A program made the position numbers and the translations under genes. From positions 1-9,020 of the forward strand of contig JBAJNK010000096.1 in assembly GCA_036881805.1 (NCBI GenBank): a stretch of DNA of 9,020 bases, given 5' to 3'. This DNA is from JANQLC01 sp036881805. GTDB lineage: Bacteria > Bacteroidota > Bacteroidia > Flavobacteriales > JANQLC01. A model generated the notes under the pieces. That model worked only from the letters and a program-made list of their open reading frames with translations, searched no databases and had not been told where the DNA came from. Position 1 is the first letter of the stretch. Each line of letters opens with the position of its first letter. Positions 1 to 6,187 of this stretch are shown here, piece after piece.

Positions 1-114
1 CGGGTTTTTGGGGTAGGTATATTCGTGAAAGGATTTAAGCCCATAGGTCTCTTCACCGGCCTGTGCCAAAAAGTGCTGCAATTTTGAATTACCCCCTATC
101 CCAAAATCCCCGCC
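1..114 (-). CDS. Unidentified partial CDS running off the left edge
   Basis: On the minus strand a frame is open from 114 to base 1 (38 codons) after an in-frame TAA at 117-115. Its composition looks protein-like: a helix-like stretch containing KLQHFLAQAG, then GLKSFHEYTYPKNP at the edge. I do not recognise the family. There is no ATG in this frame, so the start would be the TTG at 81-79, or the true N-terminus lies in another frame. A short ORF at 208-137 (starts MQEYLLKAF, ends SAGF, 23 codons) lies just upstream in a different frame and could be a displaced N-terminus. The opposite strand is also open here (stop at 85-87) but looks less protein-like. The gene would follow thiL on the same strand. 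Confidence 0.35.
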
Positions 115-273
115 TTATAAATTGATTTTTTATCCCTTAAAACCCCGCACTTATTTTATTTCCATTCTTTGTTTCGGCCTCAAACGCCTTTAAAAGATAT
201 TCCTGCATTAGATTGTCAGGTATACAGAGACTTCCATTTCACAACAACTATAAAATCCACTTGATGGGATTGG
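115..273. other. Spacer downstream of thiL
   Basis: This stretch separates the thiL stop codon from the left-edge coding fragment. It is A/T-rich and contains only a 23-codon minus-strand ORF (208-137). A segment around 150-200 (TTATTTTATTT ... CCTTTAAAAG) weakly resembles the degenerate repeats found elsewhere in the window, but not well enough to call. No clear hairpin terminator for thiL was seen. Confidence 0.4.
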
Positions 274-1350
274 CTATTTGGACTGGTCGCCCTTTTTTTT
301 CTGCCATGATTTCAACGCATCCCAACCCTGTGCCTGCAAGGGAGTTTCCGCCCCGTCACGACTAATCATATAGGCGCCTTTGCCTCTTTCCACGATGTGG
401 CCGATGGCCGACAAGTTCGGATTTCCTTTAATTTTATCGTAGTCCTGAACCCCGATGGTGAAGAGCAGTTCATAATCTTCACCACCATTCAGCGCGGCCG
501 TGCTGCTGTTTAAATTCAGTTCTTCGGCTGTGCGGATCACCTGGGGATCCAAGGGAATTTTATCTTCATATAAACGCACGCCTACGTCCGATTGGTCGCA
601 CAGGTGCAAAATTTCAGAAGACAAACCGTCGGAAATGTCGATCATAGCTGTGGGGTTAACACCCAATTTCGCCAAGAGCAGTGGGATGTCTCGGCGCGCT
701 TCGGGTTTGAGTTGGCGTTCCAACAGGTAGGCATAAGGCGATAAATCTGGCTGTGTATAGGGATTGACCTGAAAGACTTCATTTTCGCGTTCCAAAATCT
801 GCAAGCCGAGGTAAGCAGCGCCCAAATCGCCGCTGACCACCAACAAATCCATCGGTTTGGCCCCTTTTCGATACACGACTTCTTCCCTTTTGGCATGGCC
901 CACAGCCGTAACACCGATGAGCAAGCCGGAAGCAGACGAGGTGGTATCGCCACCTACAACATCGACATTATAATGCTGGGCAGCCGAATGAATCCCAGCG
1001 TAAAGCGTCTCGAGCGCCTCCAGGGTAAAGCGATTGGAAACCGCTAAGGAAACCAGGATTTGCGAGGCTTTGGCATTCATCGCATAAATATCGCTCAAAT
1101 TGACGACCACCGCTTTGTATCCCAAGTGTTCAAGCGGTGTGTAAGCCAGGTTGAAGTGTACGCCTTCCACCAGGAGATCGGTAGAGACCAGGGTATCCGT
1201 GCCCTCGAAGTGCAATACCGCTGCATCGTCCCCCACCCCTTTGCGGGTAGATGGGTCTTTGATCTGGATTCGCTGGGTGAGCGCTCTGACGAGCCCGAAT
1301 TCCCCCAGCTCGGTGAGCGGTGTTAAATTTTGATCTTTGTCAGCTGGCAT
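274..1350 (-). CDS. thiL: Thiamine-monophosphate kinase ThiL
   Basis: ThiL phosphorylates thiamine monophosphate with ATP to make the cofactor thiamine diphosphate, the last step of the pathway, in the cytoplasm. The protein is 358 aa, slightly longer than many ThiL proteins and usual for Bacteroidota. Family motifs appear in order: GVGDDAAVL at 38-46 (ATP/Mg-binding N-terminus), TDLLVEGVHF at 57-66, the VVNLSDIYAMNA helix near 82-93, VGGDTT near 132-137, IDISDGLSSEI in the middle of the C-terminal domain, and NGGEDYELLF near 290. These are hallmarks of the PurM/ThiL/SelD superfamily. The ATG at 1350 puts the first conserved motif at the normal distance. It lies five bases after a TAnnTTTG box, so the transcript may be leaderless. 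The gene is divergent from dinB. No other thiamine gene is in the window, so it seems to stand apart from a thi operon. Confidence 0.96.
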   Translation of the reverse strand: MPADKDQNLTPLTELGEFGLVRALTQRIQIKDPSTRKGVGDDAAVLHFEGTDTLVSTDLLVEGVHFNLAYTPLEHLGYKAVVVNLSDIYAMNAKASQILVSLAVSNRFTLEALETLYAGIHSAAQHYNVDVVGGDTTSSASGLLIGVTAVGHAKREEVVYRKGAKPMDLLVVSGDLGAAYLGLQILERENEVFQVNPYTQPDLSPYAYLLERQLKPEARRDIPLLLAKLGVNPTAMIDISDGLSSEILHLCDQSDVGVRLYEDKIPLDPQVIRTAEELNLNSSTAALNGGEDYELLFTIGVQDYDKIKGNPNLSAIGHIVERGKGAYMISRDGAETPLQAQGWDALKSWQKKKGDQSK

Positions 1351-1354
1351 CTCG

Positions 1355-1362
1355 CAAAGGTA
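1355..1362 (-). promoter_or_regulatory. -7 promoter element of thiL
   Basis: TACCTTTG on the minus strand matches the Bacteroidota -7 consensus TAnnTTTG exactly. Its last base is four bases before the thiL ATG, so the expected transcription start falls on or next to the start codon. No TTG is present at the expected -33 distance. Confidence 0.6.
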
Positions 1363-1420
1363 TGACTTTCAGCACGAGCCATTCCGTGTAGATATCTGAG
1401 AAAAAGCCGCTTGATTTTCC

Positions 1421-1428
1421 TATCTTTG
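1421..1428 (+). promoter_or_regulatory. -7 promoter element of the dinB cluster
   Basis: TATCTTTG matches TAnnTTTG exactly. It is 6 nt upstream of the GTG at 1435, which therefore sits about where transcription should begin. No clear -33 TTG is seen. The box lies inside the longer TTG-started reading frame (from 1411), which argues against that longer start. Confidence 0.6.
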
Positions 1429-1434
1429 TCCAGT

Positions 1435-2523
1435 GTGGAATCAGGGATAAAAATTCGCAAAATTATCCACATCGATATGGATGCGTTTTACGCCTCGGTA
1501 GAACAGCGAGACAATCCCGAGTGGCAAGGCAAGCCCATTGCTGTAGGGGGCGGTTCGGAGCGGGGTGTGGTCGCTACTGCGAGTTATGAAGCGCGAAAAT
1601 TCGGTGTGCGGAGTGGCATGCCTGGAAAACAGGCTCGGAAGCGCTGCCCAGCACTTATCTTTGTAAACCCCCGCTTTGAGACTTATAGCGAAGTCTCGAG
1701 GCAAATCCGGGCAATCTTTTTCGAGTACACCGATGCGGTCGAACCCCTCGCTTTGGATGAGGCTTACTTAGATGTCACGACCGACGAGAAAAACCAGGGC
1801 TCGGCAGCGAAAATAGCACGGGACATTCGAAACAAAATCTTTCGAAAAACAGGGCTTACAGCCTCAGCGGGTATCTCCGTAAACAAGTTCTTGGCTAAGC
1901 TCGCATCAGGCCTGAACAAGCCCGACGGGCAAAGCGTAATCCGACCCGATCAAATCGATGCCTTTTTGGAGCGCTTGCCGATCGAAAAGTTTTATGGCAT
2001 TGGAAAGGTCACGGCGCGCAAGATGAAAAACGAGGGAATTTTTACGGGAAAAGCGCTCAAAGCGCAACCGCTCTCAGCACTGGTGGAAGCCTTTGGCAAG
2101 CCAGGCTACTATTACTACGAGGTGGTACGCGGCATTCACAACAGTCCGGTAAAGCCCGACCGCAAGCGCAAGTCGCTAAGCGTAGAAAATACCTTTCTCG
2201 AAGATAAAGTCGGCCTGGTATCCCTGGAAAGCGAATTAAAGAAACTCACCCTGAAATTGGCTTCTCGCCTGGAGAAAAACAAATCAGCTGGCAGGACGGT
2301 CACCTTAAAGATGAAATTTTCAAACTTCCAAATCCAAACGCGCAGTCATACCACCTCGCGCTTTATCAGTACCTTTCATGAAATTTACCCGATTGCAAGG
2401 GCATTGCTCTCGCACAGCAACCCATTGAACAGCGTACGACTTTTGGGGATTGGCGTATCGAACTTCAAACGCAATCGAGAAAAAATGACCCGTTTACCTA
2501 ACCAATTAAAAATGTCTTTTTGA
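1435..2523 (+). CDS. dinB: DNA polymerase IV (Y-family translesion polymerase)
   Basis: This is a low-fidelity polymerase that copies past damaged template bases. From GTG 1435 it is 362 aa, typical of DinB; a TTG at 1411 would add eight residues. Numbered from 1435, HIDMDAFYASVEQ (12-24) carries the first metal-binding Asp (14) and a Tyr (19) at the steric-gate position that excludes ribonucleotides. LDEAYLD (107-113) holds the catalytic Asp-Glu pair. SAGISVNKFLAKLASGLNKPDG and the GIGKVTARKM helix-hairpin-helix of the thumb follow, then the little-finger domain. The C-terminus ends in QLKMSF, which fits the hexapeptide form of the sliding-clamp-binding motif, so recruitment by the beta clamp is likely. 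rfbC starts 3 nt after its stop. I see no LexA-type box. Confidence 0.95.
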   Translation: MESGIKIRKIIHIDMDAFYASVEQRDNPEWQGKPIAVGGGSERGVVATASYEARKFGVRSGMPGKQARKRCPALIFVNPRFETYSEVSRQIRAIFFEYTDAVEPLALDEAYLDVTTDEKNQGSAAKIARDIRNKIFRKTGLTASAGISVNKFLAKLASGLNKPDGQSVIRPDQIDAFLERLPIEKFYGIGKVTARKMKNEGIFTGKALKAQPLSALVEAFGKPGYYYYEVVRGIHNSPVKPDRKRKSLSVENTFLEDKVGLVSLESELKKLTLKLASRLEKNKSAGRTVTLKMKFSNFQIQTRSHTTSRFISTFHEIYPIARALLSHSNPLNSVRLLGIGVSNFKRNREKMTRLPNQLKMSF

Positions 2524-2526
2524 CCC

Positions 2527-3081
2527 ATGCGCATTGCCGAGACATCCCTCGATGGCTGCTTTGTGATCGACCCGGAAATAACCGAGGACGAGCGCGGCTA
2601 TTTCTTCGAGAGCTTCAACCAAAAAAAATTCCAGGCTGAAACCCTTATGAACACGATTTTTGTACAAGACAACCAATCGCGTTCCCACTATGGTGTACTG
2701 CGGGGTTTGCATATGCAAAAGCAAGATTATGCACAAGCGAAGTTGGTACGAGTCCTCAGTGGCAAGGTCTTGGATGTAGCGGTTGATCTGCGACCGGATT
2801 CCAAAACCTATAAGCGGTATTTTTCCATCGAGCTATCCGGTAAAAATCGCAAACAGCTATTCATCCCCCGGGGTTTTGCACATGGTTTTGTCGCGTTGAG
2901 CGAAGGCGCTGAAGTGTGCTACAAATGCGATAATTATTACAACGGAGACAATGAGACCGGCATCCGTTACGACGATCCACAATTGAACATCGATTGGCAA
3001 GTCGAGAGCGGTGCGATCGTCCTTTCTAAACGAGACAGCCAGCTCCTAAGTTTGGAAGAGTGGACGCGCGCGGGGCACTAA
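2527..3081 (+). CDS. rfbC: dTDP-4-dehydrorhamnose 3,5-epimerase
   Basis: RfbC (RmlC) epimerises dTDP-4-keto-6-deoxy-D-glucose at C3 and C5, the third step of dTDP-L-rhamnose synthesis for surface polysaccharide. It has 184 aa, the normal full length, with the single-domain cupin architecture. DERGYFFESFN (21-31) is the usual N-terminal substrate loop. RGLHMQ (59-64) contains His62, equivalent to the catalytic base (His63 in the Salmonella enzyme). VLDVAVDLR (81-89) and IPRGFAHGFVAL (113-124) are strands of the jelly roll. Tyr132 and Asp169 fall where the catalytic Tyr133 and Asp170 of the Salmonella enzyme are expected. The ATG lies 3 nt after the dinB stop and the 3' end overlaps the probable start of rfbD, so it is read from an upstream promoter. 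Confidence 0.96.
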   Translation: MRIAETSLDGCFVIDPEITEDERGYFFESFNQKKFQAETLMNTIFVQDNQSRSHYGVLRGLHMQKQDYAQAKLVRVLSGKVLDVAVDLRPDSKTYKRYFSIELSGKNRKQLFIPRGFAHGFVALSEGAEVCYKCDNYYNGDNETGIRYDDPQLNIDWQVESGAIVLSKRDSQLLSLEEWTRAGH

Positions 3082-3893
3082 AAGTGCTGGTAACCGGTGC
3101 GGATGGTCAATTGGGAAGGAGTTTCCGCCCAATCAGCTCTGGGTTTGAGCGCTTTGATTTTTCCTTTGCCGGTCGCGGGGACTTGGATTTGGCCAACTGG
3201 CGTGACACGGCGTCTTTCTTTGCGGAAAAGCCCTTTGACATCGTGATCAACTGCGCCGCCTATACAGCTGTGGACCTAGCTGAAACCGAAAGGAAAGCAG
3301 CATATATAGGGAACGTCACCACAGCAAAACACTTGGTGGAAGCCTGTAAGAAATACGCCATGCGCCTGGTACATTATTCCACCGATTACGTATTCGATGG
3401 CAAAAAAAACCAGCCCTATCGCGAAACCGATACCCCCAACCCGATCAATTATTACGGTTACAGCAAGTGGTTGGGTGAACAGGTGATTCAGCAATCCGGA
3501 ATCGACTTTTACCTATTTCGAACCGCATGGCTCTACAGTGGCTACGGCAAAAATTTTGTCAAAACCCTCATCCACAGGGCGAGGACCCAGGTGGAGCTAC
3601 AGGTCGTAAACGACCAAAAGGGCTGTTTGACAGAGGCCAGCTGGTTGGTCGCACAAACGCTAAAGGCGTTGCAGTGGGGACTTCCCTTCGGGCTGTATCA
3701 TCTCTGCGGTGGGAAGCCGCAAACCCGATATGAAATCGCGCGGGAAATCGCAGCTGAAGTAAACCCCCAATGCTGTGTAAAGCCCATTGAGACCAAAGAC
3801 TTAAACCCAGGGGCGAAACGCCCCAAATACAGCGTATTGGATACGGCGAAATACGATGCGTCTTTACACGAGCACAGACTCAGTCGCCGATGA
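3060..3893 (+). CDS. rfbD: dTDP-4-dehydrorhamnose reductase, unusual C-terminus
   Basis: RfbD (RmlD) reduces dTDP-4-keto-L-rhamnose with NAD(P)H to dTDP-L-rhamnose, acting directly after RfbC. It is a short-chain dehydrogenase with a Rossmann fold: VTGADGQLG (11-19) is the nucleotide-binding glycine motif, DIVINCAAYTAVDLAE (60-75) and HYSTDYVFDG (105-114) are family signatures, and Tyr132-Lys136 form the catalytic YxxxK. The usual DQxGxPT loop reads DQKGCLT (185-191), with Pro replaced by Leu. RPKYSVLDTAK (254-264) begins the C-terminal block. The protein then ends after HRLSRR at 277 aa without the usual final helix with its conserved Trp, so it looks 15-20 residues short. GTG 3060 overlaps rfbC by 22 nt; GTG 3084 is an alternative but trims the first beta strand. 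Confidence 0.92.
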   Translation: MDARGALKVLVTGADGQLGRSFRPISSGFERFDFSFAGRGDLDLANWRDTASFFAEKPFDIVINCAAYTAVDLAETERKAAYIGNVTTAKHLVEACKKYAMRLVHYSTDYVFDGKKNQPYRETDTPNPINYYGYSKWLGEQVIQQSGIDFYLFRTAWLYSGYGKNFVKTLIHRARTQVELQVVNDQKGCLTEASWLVAQTLKALQWGLPFGLYHLCGGKPQTRYEIAREIAAEVNPQCCVKPIETKDLNPGAKRPKYSVLDTAKYDASLHEHRLSRR

Positions 3894-4006
3894 GACCGAT
3901 AAGACAAAGATGAATCCTTATATCCATTCAAAGGATCGACCCAAGCTGTAAAGCTATATATCACCCCTTTACAATCCAAATTTTCCGCACCAGGGGCGTA
4001 AAACGG

Positions 4007-4046
4007 ATCGTCCCAGCATGGAGATGAGCGGGGGATGAGGGACGAT
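4007..4046. terminator. Perfect 8-bp inverted repeat, possible terminator hairpin
   Basis: ATCGTCCC (4007-4014) and GGGACGAT (4039-4046) are perfect reverse complements separated by 24 nt. The hairpin could form in transcripts from either side of this convergent spacer. It lacks a T-run directly after the stem on either strand and is 113 nt past the rfbD stop, so a terminator role is only a guess. Confidence 0.25.
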
Positions 4047-4215
4047 ATAACTGTAAAATACCGTTTGGATACGCATGGGAAAAATGCCAAAACAGGGGGT
4101 AAAAATCCACAAAATCCCCCGAAAACACTGAGAAAAAATCACCCAAAAAACTCTAAAAGAGAGAGAAAGACCAAGCTAAAATTTTATACGCGATCGATAT
4201 GCGATGTCTAAAACC

Positions 4216-4355
4216 TATTGAAAAGCCGTATTTTTTTGAGGACGATTCGTTTTGAGGTCTTGTTTTTTTGCCTTTGGTGTTTGTCTTGTGAGTCGGTTTG
4301 AAAAGTGGGTTTTATTTTTTGGGTTTTGTTTGTCGCTAAGGACGACCTGAAAAGA
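4216..4355 (+). repeat. Degenerate T-rich repeats, about four copies
   Basis: Units with the core TTGAAAAG followed by G-rich and then T-rich sequence start near 4216, 4250, 4297 and 4345 on the plus strand. The clearest is at 4291-4310, AGTCGGTTTGAAAAGTGGGT, followed by a T-run. It matches 18 of 20 bases with the minus strand at 8516-8497. Spacing is irregular (34-48 nt), and units 2 and 4 are weak. The block resembles, in opposite orientation, the larger array after sucC. It is not a CRISPR because the units are neither identical nor evenly spaced. Confidence 0.5.
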
Positions 4356-4385
4356 GAGATTACCGCTCCATTTCCGCTCGGCATT

Positions 4386-5033
4386 TTAAGCGGTTTTCAA
4401 AAATCTAAGCATATCGGCAAAACTCGCTGCACCGATGTTGTGTCCCATGTGTTCATAACATTTAAATTCGGGCTTGATGCCGATGCCTCGCAACAATTCG
4501 CAGGCTTGTAACCCCAAATGGAAGGGCACGACGGCATCCGCCGTGCCATGGGAGATGAAAACTTTCAAACCGACGCAGTCTTTGGGTGGGTTGGGCATGA
4601 AATCCGGGGTTAAATACCCGCTCATCGCAGCGATTTTCCCTATTTTTTGGGGATGGCTCAACGCTAGACCGTAACCCATTGCAGCCCCCTGGCTAAATCC
4701 GACTACTACAACCCTTTCATCAGACAGTTCGTGTTTCACCTTTAGTTCATCGATGAGTTTGGACAAACCGCGATGCGACTCCAGGGCCTGGGCATCATCG
4801 AATTTTGTCTTTCCAGCTGCATCAGCTGTCAGGGCATACCAGGCGTAACCGCCAAAGGGTAAAATATGAGGTGCCCGAATGGACGCCACGAAATAATGCG
4901 CAGGTAAGTGCGCAGCAAAGTGGAATAAGTCCCGCTCATCACTACCATAGCCGTGTAAGAGTAACAGCAGCGAGGCGTTTTGCGGCGCGTTTCTCCGATA
5001 TATGTAACCAAATGTTAAATCGGTCTGTAACAT
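4386..5033 (-). CDS. Phospholipase/carboxylesterase-family serine hydrolase
   Basis: This is a small cytosolic alpha/beta-hydrolase of the phospholipase/carboxylesterase (Abhydrolase_2) family, acting on short acyl esters or lysophospholipids; the exact substrate cannot be read from sequence. From ATG 5033 it is 215 aa, the usual length. LLLHGYGSDERDL (24-36) supplies the oxyanion-hole region, GFSQGAAMG (112-120) is the nucleophile elbow with Ser114, SHGTADAVVP (161-170) carries the acid Asp166, and YEHMGHNI (193-200) the catalytic His198, so the triad is complete. The frame is open upstream to 5225, but those extra 64 residues are low-complexity and overlap the mscS remnant in another frame, so I reject that longer start. 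No TAnnTTTG box lies directly upstream; transcription probably enters from the remnant's promoter or further upstream. Confidence 0.9.
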   Translation of the reverse strand: MLQTDLTFGYIYRRNAPQNASLLLLLHGYGSDERDLFHFAAHLPAHYFVASIRAPHILPFGGYAWYALTADAAGKTKFDDAQALESHRGLSKLIDELKVKHELSDERVVVVGFSQGAAMGYGLALSHPQKIGKIAAMSGYLTPDFMPNPPKDCVGLKVFISHGTADAVVPFHLGLQACELLRGIGIKPEFKCYEHMGHNIGAASFADMLRFLKTA

Positions 5034-5098
5034 GTTTGAAAGCCCGTAAAAAGCAGGCTTGGGGGTGTGGTGGTTGACAAGCACGCCAATCTGATGGA

Positions 5099-5311
5099 CT
5101 AGTCTCGGAGGAATACGACACTTGGGTTGTGTATGAACTTGCGCAGGGCGGTACCCACCCGATTCTTCTCCATGAGGCGACTGCCCACTTTGCCCACCCA
5201 GTTGGCCAACCAAAAGCCGACCCACATGATGGGGATAAACTCGATAGTCTTTATACCGTATTCAACTGATCCCGTTGCGACTCGGCTCCAATCTACAGCA
5301 GAGATGTCCAC
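5099..5311 (-). pseudogene. Truncated N-terminal remnant of an MscS-type channel
   Basis: The frame encodes 70 aa from GTG 5311, or 85 aa from the ATG at 5356. It begins with MDISAVDWSRVAT, a typical N-terminus of small Bacteroidota MscS proteins. One hydrophobic segment (residues about 23-40) follows, then GFWLANWVGKVGSRLMEKNRVGTALRKFI, the pattern of the first MscS transmembrane helix and the loop after it. After RKFI the similarity stops and the frame ends eleven residues later. The pore helix, beta domain and C-terminal domain of MscS (about 200 further residues) are absent, and the next gene begins 65 nt on. I take it as a deletion remnant that cannot form a channel. The family assignment rests on remembered pattern, not a search. 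Confidence 0.6.
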
Positions 5312-5334
5312 GCGCTTTATATTTTGGTTAGATA

Positions 5335-5342
5335 CAAAGTTA
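5335..5342 (-). promoter_or_regulatory. -7 promoter element of the mscS remnant
   Basis: TAACTTTG on the minus strand fits TAnnTTTG exactly. Transcription would begin near 5330, about 20 nt before GTG 5311 and downstream of ATG 5356, which favours the GTG start. It may now serve the hydrolase gene. No TTG occurs at -33. Confidence 0.5.
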
Positions 5343-5389
5343 AGATTTATTTCCAATTGATACAGGCTGAGAAATAGCCGCTCACAGTC

Positions 5390-6154
5390 TTAGAATTTTT
5401 CGAAAATACTCAGTCCAAATAGCGCAAAATCGTACTTTACCGGATCCGCGGGATCTAGTTTTCTGAGCTTCTTATCTAATTCTTCAACTGCTTTCCAATC
5501 GTTTTGCGATCGCTTGATCAAACCCAATTTTCGCGCGATGCGACCGCTGTGCACATCCAAGGGAATGGACAGGAACCGAGGCGAAATGCCTTTCCACAGA
5601 CCGAAATCCACGCCCATCGATGCGCTGCGCACCATCCAGCGTAAAAACAGGTTAAGCCTTTTGGACGCACTATTTTTCAAAGGGTTGGAAACGTGCTTTG
5701 CCGCGCGGTGCCCACCTCGGTCACCCAAAAATTGTTTCCGAAATCGGCCGATGCCGTGCTTTAAACCGCTTTCTGTCACCTGGGGCATAAAATAGGTTTC
5801 CAGCGTATCGGATCGATCGTAGAGGACTCGCAACCTTTGGATAAAAAATCTGAGGTCTGCTGAATGGAACGTGCGGTGTGCAAAAGGAGGTAGTTCTTCC
5901 AAGTCGTTTGCCGTGTGGTTTTTAATGAAGTCATAAGGCGAATCGGCCAGCAATGCCATTATTTTTGAGGCGCTTTTAACGATCGTTTTGCGATTGCCCC
6001 AAGCGATGGTTGCGCTCAAAAAAGCCGCGATTTCAATGTCCTGTCTCTTTGAAAATCGGTGTGGGACCTGAATGGGGTCGTCGCCGATGAATTTTGGATT
6101 TTGATACACCTCGGCCCTGTCATTGAGAAATGATCGCAGGTTTTCAAGATTCAT
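5390..6154 (-). CDS. TIGR02757 family protein (DUF2400), function unknown
   Basis: This is a full-length member (254 aa) of the conserved, uncharacterised TIGR02757/DUF2400 family, common in Bacteroidota. Recognisable blocks are DPIQVPHRFSKRQDIEIAAFLSATIAWGNR (26-55), the H-x-S-N-P ... SASKRLNLFLRWMVR block (154-175), VDFGLWKGISPRFLSIPLDVHSGRIARKLGL (182-212), and the C-terminal LRKLDPADPVKYDFALFGLSI (230-250). There are no membrane segments and no signal peptide; the protein is basic and soluble. The IPLDVHSGRIARKLGL block recalls the VDTHVxRV segment of endonuclease III-like glycosylases, which would make Asp200 the interesting residue, but no helix-hairpin-helix is obvious, so this is only a hypothesis. 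It begins 33 nt after the ABC ATPase stop on the same strand and is probably co-transcribed with it. Confidence 0.88.
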   Translation of the reverse strand: MNLENLRSFLNDRAEVYQNPKFIGDDPIQVPHRFSKRQDIEIAAFLSATIAWGNRKTIVKSASKIMALLADSPYDFIKNHTANDLEELPPFAHRTFHSADLRFFIQRLRVLYDRSDTLETYFMPQVTESGLKHGIGRFRKQFLGDRGGHRAAKHVSNPLKNSASKRLNLFLRWMVRSASMGVDFGLWKGISPRFLSIPLDVHSGRIARKLGLIKRSQNDWKAVEELDKKLRKLDPADPVKYDFALFGLSIFEKF

Positions 6155-6187
6155 CGCACAAAGGGGAAATCGGTGTCTCGATACCAG

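Larger units (their letters stand above)
3894..4385. other. Convergent spacer between rfbD and the hydrolase gene
   Basis: This stretch of nearly 500 nt lies between two converging genes, and I find no credible gene in it. From 3894 to 4200 the sequence is mixed, with a perfect 8-bp inverted repeat (4007-4046) and a GGGGG/CCCCC pair (4095-4099 and 4116-4120). From about 4215 to 4355 it becomes T- and G-rich and holds copies of the degenerate repeat family described separately. Near the right end ACCGCT (4362-4367) pairs with AGCGGT (4389-4394), spanning the hydrolase stop codon. Confidence 0.6.

Noticed and set aside
642..953. 103-aa second minus-strand frame inside thiL
   Set aside because: It is a shadow of thiL in another frame, with no motif and a Trp/Cys-rich composition typical of out-of-frame translation.
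3698..4090. 130-aa minus-strand ORF across the rfbD 3' end and spacer
   Set aside because: It overlaps conserved rfbD codons in antisense, shows no recognisable motif, and has no promoter box. It is probably a chance frame.
4095..4120. GGGGG/CCCCC hairpin as terminator of the minus-strand block
   Set aside because: The stem is only 5 bp and lies about 270 nt beyond the hydrolase stop, so it is too weak to call.
5034..5225. 64-residue N-terminal extension of the hydrolase
   Set aside because: The extension is Gly/Gln/His-rich, overlaps the mscS remnant in another frame, and exceeds the usual length of the family. The ATG at 5033 gives a standard 215-aa protein.
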